Shown here one piece after another: positions 57,204-64,000 of a stretch of 64,000 nucleotides of DNA (within the stretch, counting starts at the first letter, position 1; every line of letters starts with the position of its first letter). The notes below the pieces were generated by a model that was not told where the DNA came from, did not search any database, and was given only the letters and a program-made list of their open reading frames with translations. The stretch is from the NCBI RefSeq assembly GCF_024713975.1, contig NC_091111.1, forward strand, positions 8,990,501 to 9,054,500, read 5' to 3'. The position numbers and the translations under genes are program-made. This DNA is from Paralichthys olivaceus (lineage: Eukaryota > Chordata > Actinopteri > Pleuronectiformes > Paralichthyidae).

Positions 57204-59673
57204 ATGACTGCAGCAGCCGGTGTGCTAACAGGCTTGGCCAAGCTAAAACGCCAGGACTCTGCCCGCTCTCAGCTTCGATCTGGACAGTCTACATCACCAG
57301 GCCTGGGAAACCCCGTCCCAGAGGCTCCTCCCAGGTGCTCATCTCAAGCTTATATTTAAAAAGTGTAAATGGAAATGAACTAAAATAGTATTTGTGACAT
57401 TATTTTTTGCCCCTTGTTATAGTTGACAGTCTTTACACTATATGTCACCAAATTTAAGTCTCAATGGTGATTTCTTTCATTTCTATCCATTTAGAAAAAG
57501 GAAACGACGCACCGATGTTGTGGTGGTACGCGGCAGGCTCCGCCTCTACTCCGCCTCTGGGTTTTTCCTCCTCCTGGGACTGGTCATCTTAGCCATAGGG
57601 ATCTGCATGGCGACGCTGGGTTACTGGCCGCACAGGGAAACCATGCCCTCGGCCAAATCGACGATTGGAGGAGGATCAAAGACGGCAGCAGCTGGAGGAG
57701 ACAAGTCTTCTTCCACACGTGAAGGAGCCGGAGCCAAGATGTCCGTCACAGAGGGGGATGAGGGTATGTCCAGCAGGAGCCATGATGTGCAAGGTGAGGA
57801 AAGAACCATAATAACATTTATTATTAATAATATTATATTAAAAGGCTTAATCCCTGTATGTCTTGTTCATGTAGGGACACCCTCCAAGCAGACAGGGGGG
57901 GCTCTGACGAGGTTCCTGGAGCAGCATCTTCACTCTGAGCGGATGAAGATGTTTGGGCCTTTCACCATGGGCATTGGGATTTTTATCTTTATTTGTGCTA
58001 ATGCCATTCTTCATGAAAACAGAGACAGAGAAACAAAGGTACACACACACACAGGAATATACATATATACCGTATGTATATATATATTCTTGTACTCATA
58101 GACTTCATCAAATACTAGAACTATGTACTGTACTATGTATTTGTGGGTTATATATTTTGTGTTGCTCCCTAAATTGCAATGTGAAACCAGAGCTGGATTC
58201 AATTTACTGTACTTTAATGTCATGGACCTCACATTTAGCATATTCTCATTTCTGTTTTTCATCCACTTTATAAAAAGTGAGGGGCATGCTCACTGCACTC
58301 ATCCATATTCATCAACTGTTCTTAACTACCATGCAGATCAGATTTCTGTGCTCTCGTGCTTTCACCTTCCCCTCCTTGATTTAATTAATTCTCCCATCTT
58401 CCCTTGCATGTAATCCGTGTGAGAATCAAACAACATTGCAACATAAATGCAAAATAATCCAAAACGGTGGAACAATAATTGGATAAAATGGAATATTAAA
58501 CATATTGCCAGGCAATCTTCAGCTTAGTGCTACTGCTCCTAATAATATATTTCTCTTCTGCACTAGATAATCCATATGAGAGACATGTACTCCACGGTTA
58601 TTGACATCCATCGCCTCAGGCAGAAGGAGCAAAAACAGCACCACCGCAACAGCGCCTATGCAAGAGAAGTTGGGGACCTTCGAGGCTTCGGAGCTGATAA
58701 CGCAGCTCGAAGAGCCAGCAACTCCCTCCTGGCGTTCTCCTCTCGTGCTGGAGGTGGAGGAGGCTCTATGGAGGAGGAGGTGCTGTTGGGTGATGAGTTT
58801 CACAGACAGAGAGAGCAGGCTAAGTTGGATTGTAGCTTTGCGGGCCTGCTGGCGCCGCTCTACAAAGATCGGCCCCTCTGTGGGCCTGGGCTGGGGCTGG
58901 GCCACTCTGATTCAATGCACCATCAGTGGTCGATGGACGGAGACGGGGAAAAGGGAGGACACCATGCTCGCTCTATCGTCTCCTCCTCCATCTCTGCTTT
59001 TACTCTCCCTGTTATAAAACTCAACAACTGTGTTATTGATGAGCCAGAGATGGAGGTGATCACTGAGGAGGATAGAGGAGGAGAGAGGAGAGACAGAGAG
59101 AGGGCGCAGCCCCTGAGCTCCATGGAGTCTCTGGTGGTTCCAGTAGCATCGATTGCCAAGGCCTCCAAACCGCCGAGCTTACACCGAAGTAACTCTGCCT
59201 CCTCCTCATCCCACTGCTCCTCTATCTCCTCGTCCTCCCTCTCCCCTGCTCCCTCCTCTACCTCAGGCTGCTGGCTCTCTCCGGGAGCAGCCAGGAGTGA
59301 CTTTGGCTCCAACAACTCTCTGCACATGCTCAGCAGCCACTCTAAATCTCTGGACCTGGAGCGCGGGCCGTGCATGCTCAGCGTGCACCCGGAGCAGCGC
59401 AAGCACCCCAGCTGGCCCCGCCTCGACCGTAGCAACAGCAGCCGCAGTATCAGCGGCAACAGGGGCAGCAGTAAAGGCTACACGCGGCTGGAGGACAGGG
59501 AGGAGCCAGGGGAGCGGCTGCTAGACATGTCATTGTCGGCGACAGCGAGGCGCGACTTCAGTAAGCGCGAGAAGCTGCTAATGATATCGAGGTCGCATAA
59601 CAATCTGAGCTTTGAACATGACGAGTTTAACAGCAACACACTGAAGAGAGGCAGCTCTGAGACTCGATTCTGA
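57204..59673 (+). CDS. tmem200a: TMEM200A, two-pass membrane protein (4 coding exons, 566 aa)
   Basis: Function unknown. Coding exons: 57204-57334, 57495-57793, 57875-58038, 58567-59673; 1701 nt with matching phases. The start [20 protein letters not shown] fits the family N-terminus and lies 7 bases into the exon that opens at 57197. Helix 1 is at about residues 66-86, after a basic KRKRR and [16 protein letters not shown]. Helix 2 is at about 171-190 ([19 protein letters not shown]), followed by HENRD. A long Ser-rich cytosolic tail contains [43 protein letters not shown] and the end [19 protein letters not shown]...SSETRF, as in TMEM200A rather than TMEM200C. The human protein is 491 aa; the extra length is Gly/Ser-rich insertions. 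An upstream Met at 57442 in the frame of exon 2 is intron read-through, not the start. Confidence 0.95.
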
Positions 59674-61045
59674 ACTAAAGGTTGAGGACTGTTCGGCCCC
59701 GTTCTGTAAATTGCTCTCCAGACAGTAGGAGTGTTCGTTTGAGGGCGAACTGACGAGTGTAACAGCTGCACCCTGGAGCGAGGAAACTCAAACGTGGGTT
59801 TACAACACTTTTTTTGAGCAGCAGGCTGAGGAGCAGTGAGTGACGGACCATCTTGCTCAGTAAAAGGATCAGGCCTCATGTCAGCCAGACTCTGACCTGG
59901 TCCAGAAGTGCTGTTCTGTAGCCGTCCCTGAACTGTAACCTACAATACATTTCCCACTCGGGAGTAATATAAAAATCACGTTACACCATCAGTCTGCTTT
60001 ACACAAGAATAGTTTTAAGAAGGTTTGAACAGGATCTCAACAGTGAGACAAAGCTTTAGAATCAATACTGCTTCAGAATAACAGACTTTGAAAATTGCTT
60101 TTGTGTGACAGACTTTAACTCTAGTGGTGAAATCAAGGACACTCTGGAAATGTGTGAGCAATTTATCTCAGTGACATACCCTCAAATATTTTTATAACAC
60201 ATTCAATGCCCAATAACCAGCAAAAGAGAAGAAGCTCTGAGACACACACACACACACACACACACAAAATAATGAGTTGTACCATGAAATCTTTGAAAAC
60301 AAAGTTATACAGCGCTTAATAGGGTTGTATACAAAGACTAAAGCTGTTATTGCATTTTGACTCTACAAGTCTTGACACAAAAACAGAAATGACAACTAAA
60401 TTAAAACAAGTGAGAACTTACTGCGTGGTGCAAACCTGAGAAAGAACATGTATCGGTATGTGAGGGTTTATCAAGTTTTAGATTTAGAGTGGTGAGGAAT
60501 ATGTTTTCAAGGTGGTTCCTGTATGTTTGTGTTTGTCTGATAATGTAGTAGATGTAGAAACTGGGTCACACAAACAGCAAAGTCAGACAAATGCAGCTAA
60601 GATACAAGAGTCAAAGCTGCTAAGCTGCAAAATACAATAACAGAGTCCGTGTTGGCCTGAGGTTTAAATGATGCCGCCCCTTTCTCTAGAAATACAGTGA
60701 GAGGTTTTGTACATCCACTACTGAAAACTATCTTGAGAGACTTCACTCAGGATACGCAGTCTATTATTTATATATCGATAATCTTTGTCTATTCACGAAC
60801 CTGTATTCAGTATCAGGACCTGAGTATGACCAGAAGCCTGAGATGTTTTCTTTTAAACACATTCACCAAAGCTCAAAGTGATGTGTAGAAATTGCTCACT
60901 TCAAATTGACAGTCAGAGGAGAAGTTATTTAGTTTATTAAATGAAAAGTCACATTTGTCTTTATAATAATTGAGAGATCTGAATTATTTTGGCTCTGCAC
61001 GATCGACAGAGACAAATATCACAATAAACTAGAGATTTTGATTCC
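59674..61045 (+). other. tmem200a: tmem200a 3' UTR, with candidate poly-A signals
   Basis: Non-coding sequence after the stop, with a short (CA)n at 60242-60266. AATAAA occurs at 61023-61028, and again near 61211 and 61577, so the end is uncertain. Confidence 0.45.
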
Positions 61046-61643
61046 GATACCTGGACTTTGCATATTGATTTTTCCATTTCTGATACTGATATCAGAATTG
61101 GAACATCTAACATCAGAAATCCAGGGATAATAGTGTAATATCAGCTAAGCTGTTATTATATCTCTCATATGTCATTTTACAACATATTGTTTTTTTCAAT
61201 ACTCTATTAAATAAAGAAGGTCCCATGATGCAATGCCTCATCATAATTTGACATTACGTTATCACATGTTGAAAAGGTTTATTCTCAGTGCGGCCACTAC
61301 ACTTGTCTTTATTTATGAGCCAATAAATTGCCTCCGTATTGATCAATAGCTATGTTTCAGGTTCTGTTTGGTTTGTCAGCTACTCTACCTTATAAATGCT
61401 GTCAAGTTCAAAACGTCTCTAACTGTTCTCTCAGCTAATTTTGACAATTCTTGTTAGTTTGAAATCTAACCTGATGTGTTTGGAGACAGACAGAGCAACA
61501 TTCCAGAATCTTACCACAGAGCTTCATTAACTGGTTCCCTGCAGTTTATGGGTCAATGTCCAATTTCATCCTTTCTCAAAATAAACTGTATTTTCACTGA
61601 AACAGGTTTTGTCCTAATGAGTGCAAATGACCACCGCTGAGTC

Positions 61644-61725
<82 letters not shown>

Positions 61726-63106
61726 CCTCTGACATGACATCCAAGCACAACTTCCAAAATTCTTCTGTAATTCATTTTTCTGTCTCTATGTCTACCGCAT
61801 ACAAAATTATAGTATGGATGAGTCATCATCAATTATCACATGCTCTGTAGCTCTGTGGGTTGACACACACACACACACATAAACTGACTTGCATGAAGGC
61901 ATGAATAAATATTGCAAATAAATAAACAAAGCATAAATAACCCCCCCCCCCCCCACATACACACACACACACGAAGCATCAGGATGCTGCCTCATGTCTG
62001 TGACTGAGGAAGCACATGATAATCCTAACCCTTTGTGAAGGCACAAAACATATTTAGGCAGCAGAGATGGATTATGTCACATCAAATTAACACAGAGCAA
62101 CTACAGGAACATTACTCCCTCCTTTTTCGACTTTACTTGAGTCTCTTTGTTGAGGATTTTAAGCTTTAGTATGAAATTAAAGGGTGAAGTGTTGGATATG
62201 TAGGTGCAGGGAAACAATGTATATAACCTTGACCTTTGTAATTTTCAGAAATGAACTGTGGAAAATGTCAGAAAAGGTTTACATGTGAAGAACGCAGCAG
62301 GAGATTGTCCAGGTCAAACACATGCACAACATCAGGACAACTGTGCGTCTTGTTTATCTAATGATTCTACTAAAGTCAAACTAGCAGGAACACACTGTGG
62401 TCGCCAAGCAAATCTTGTTCTGTTAAGACAGATGGCTGACCAGTCACAGCAACAGAATCCAATGATTCTAATGTTTGACTGCGTGCACAGAAATACATCC
62501 AGCTCATCTAAATGCAAGTGTGTTTTCTCTGTGACCGCCGCTGCTTCAACAGGTGATGTATCCATTCCTCAGTTTCAGTTTTCTGAGGGACCCCACAACC
62601 AAACAGCGTGACACACACTCTGCATCATCTCAGTGTTTGTTCTGTCCCGAGCCGATGTGTTACGGGAAGACACCTCATGTCCTCTCTCCTCCTCGGCTCT
62701 GACACGCACTTCAGTTTGCTGAGAGGCCTGTTAGTCTGTTACAGTCTGTGTAAGGTTTACATGCTTTTATGTTCAGATAACACTTTCCTTACACTGCCCT
62801 TTGCTGCAGCTCCTCTTTTCAGCCTCTGTCTGAATCTCTTGGTCTCACGCTTCCAGGTAATGTGATAATGTTTTATTCATGTTACGCAGAATGATCATGA
62901 TCCATTACACATGATCAATCAAACAGAGGAGGGAGAAAACTAACTGACTATCTTGCTGGCTAAGTGGCTAGGAGTGTGTTTTCCCTTTGTTTGCCCCAAA
63001 GGTTATAGCAGGTAAAGCGAATATGATGCAACTAAAAAGCAAACGAGATCAAACGTCCTGAAATTGGGGACTTCTCTGAGTGCAAACATTGTTCCACATT
63101 ATATCT
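61046..63106. other. Intergenic DNA right of tmem200a
   Basis: Contains a long (CA)n at 61646-61724, a second at 61861-61880 and a 14-base C run at 61941-61954. The plus-strand frame at 62258-62611 (117 codons) shows no family features and no splice context, so I do not call it a gene. Confidence 0.45.
61646..61724. repeat. (CA)n microsatellite, longest in the window
   Basis: About 39 perfect CA units right of the tmem200a 3' UTR. Confidence 0.97.
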
Positions 63107-63313
63107 TTAAACTTTACTTCGGTGAAGACAGCTCTTACATTTGTTTCTGAAAAATTGTCTCAAGTCTTTGACATTTCCTGCAGCAGCAGGTTGGAATAAA
63201 CAGAAGAAGATCTGGGAGGTACACTGAGTGGTGAAAGCTACCAAGGCTGCACTGATAATGAAAAGTGTGCCAGCTACAGAAAATCCCACCGCTACATAAA
63301 AGCCTGTCAGCCT
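63107..63313 (-). other. Weak candidate terminal exon of an unknown membrane protein
   Basis: On the minus strand an acceptor-like AGAGTCCAG precedes a 68-codon open stretch containing GFYVAVGFSVAGTLFIISAA, then a second hydrophobic run and a basic Cys-rich end (KCKSCLHRSKV) before TAA. A minus-strand AATAAA lies at 62872-62877. I do not recognise a family. The rest of such a gene would lie beyond 64000. It may be a chance frame. Confidence 0.2.
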
Positions 63314-64000
63314 GGACTCTGGACAGAACCCGCACAGTGATTAAAATAAACAGAAGAAAATATTCTACAATCACTGTTTAGTGTTGAAAAATTTGTGTAG
63401 ACAAAGATGCGTAAAAACACATCAAGGTATGCAAATGAAAATGTCAACCTCTAAGCCCCCCCTGTTATTATTATAATATTTATAATCACAAGAATTGAAA
63501 AGCATGACACTGAGCACCTGAGGCACAAGTGAAATCGCTGAAGAGGAGAAGGAGAGAGAGGATTCATCTTTCATATCATCATTCATAGTATATTTTCTCC
63601 GTATTTGTCATAACCAGGTTTTATTTTGTGTGTTTGTATTTTAATCCTTATTTTGTGTGTTTGAAGTGATTGTGAGTGCTGTGTATTACACCCCCTGTGT
63701 TTTTGCCAGTAACAGCAGCAGTGATGTGGGCAGTTTACTGGCATAATCAGCCAATAAACAGACTAATTACAACAACACATCTGGAGGGGAAAGTGAATGG
63801 TTCGCAGATTAGCTGAGGACTGCGGCTGCCAGGAGGGCAAAACTGCGTCAGTACAGCCGTCGCAGATAATAACAACGCTCAGTGGTTTGAGATGTGAGAA
63901 GTAGTAATGGAAATGAGTCATCCAGTCAGTAACATACTGGTTTCCAGAGCCATGAATGCTCTAATATTAATATTTACTGATCGGGGGAAAGAGCTCTAAA
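63314..64000. other. Right end of window, nothing recognised
   Basis: AT-rich sequence with no coding segment or repeat family that I can name. Confidence 0.5.

Noticed and set aside
57442..57494. Upstream Met extending tmem200a exon 2
   Set aside because: It lies inside an intron; the exon at 57204-57334 supplies the family N-terminus in phase with exon 2.
58519..59459. Long minus-strand frames opposite tmem200a
   Set aside because: Shadow of the GC-rich, Ser-rich last coding exon.
62258..62611. 117-codon plus-strand frame right of tmem200a
   Set aside because: No recognisable family, no promoter or splice signals, and ordinary composition for a chance frame.

Overview
This window is vertebrate nuclear DNA, almost certainly from a ray-finned (teleost) fish. 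The coding content is split into many short exons with canonical GT/AG boundaries. Introns are compact. Intergenic DNA and introns are full of CA/GT microsatellites and decayed MITE-like and SINE-like copies of types common in teleost genomes. There are no operons, phage, CRISPR arrays or bacterial-type genes.

Five protein genes are supported by exon-by-exon reconstruction, with splice phases checked by hand. (1) sel1l, minus strand, 1276-9130: 21 coding exons, 809 aa, the ER-membrane adaptor of HRD1-type ERAD. (2) arhgap18, minus, 11694-26548: 18 coding exons, 709 aa, a Rho GTPase-activating protein. (3) fkbp6, minus, 30953-34540: 8 coding exons, 332 aa, an FKBP/TPR germline co-chaperone. 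(4) tmem244, minus, 36418-37991: five exons covering all but the extreme N-terminus, a small multi-pass membrane protein. (5) tmem200a, plus: a 5'-UTR exon ending at 45420, a ~11.8 kb intron, then four coding exons at 57204-59673, 566 aa, a two-pass membrane protein.

Layout: 1-1.2 kb is DNA downstream of sel1l; 9.1-9.7 kb is the sel1l promoter with three evenly spaced CCAAT boxes; 10.3-11.7 kb is the arhgap18 3' UTR; 20.1-26.4 kb is arhgap18 intron 1; 26.5-30.9 kb is the arhgap18 promoter and an intergenic stretch with a possible alternative exon; 34.5-36.3 kb is intergenic; 38-44.7 kb is repeat-rich intergenic DNA; 45.4-57.2 kb is tmem200a intron 1; 59.7-61 kb is the tmem200a 3' UTR; 61-64 kb has no firm gene, only one weak membrane-protein-like exon on the minus strand.

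The genes do not form a pathway. The order arhgap18-tmem244-tmem200a recalls human 6q22-q23 (ARHGAP18-TMEM244-L3MBTL3-SAMD3-TMEM200A). Here fkbp6 sits inside that block, sel1l flanks it, and l3mbtl3 and samd3 are not seen. I found no clearly new biological system. The observations most worth checking are TG/CA microsatellites directly abutting splice sites of arhgap18, coding-region introns in tmem200a, the CCAAT triplet upstream of sel1l, and a phase-compatible alternative first exon for arhgap18.
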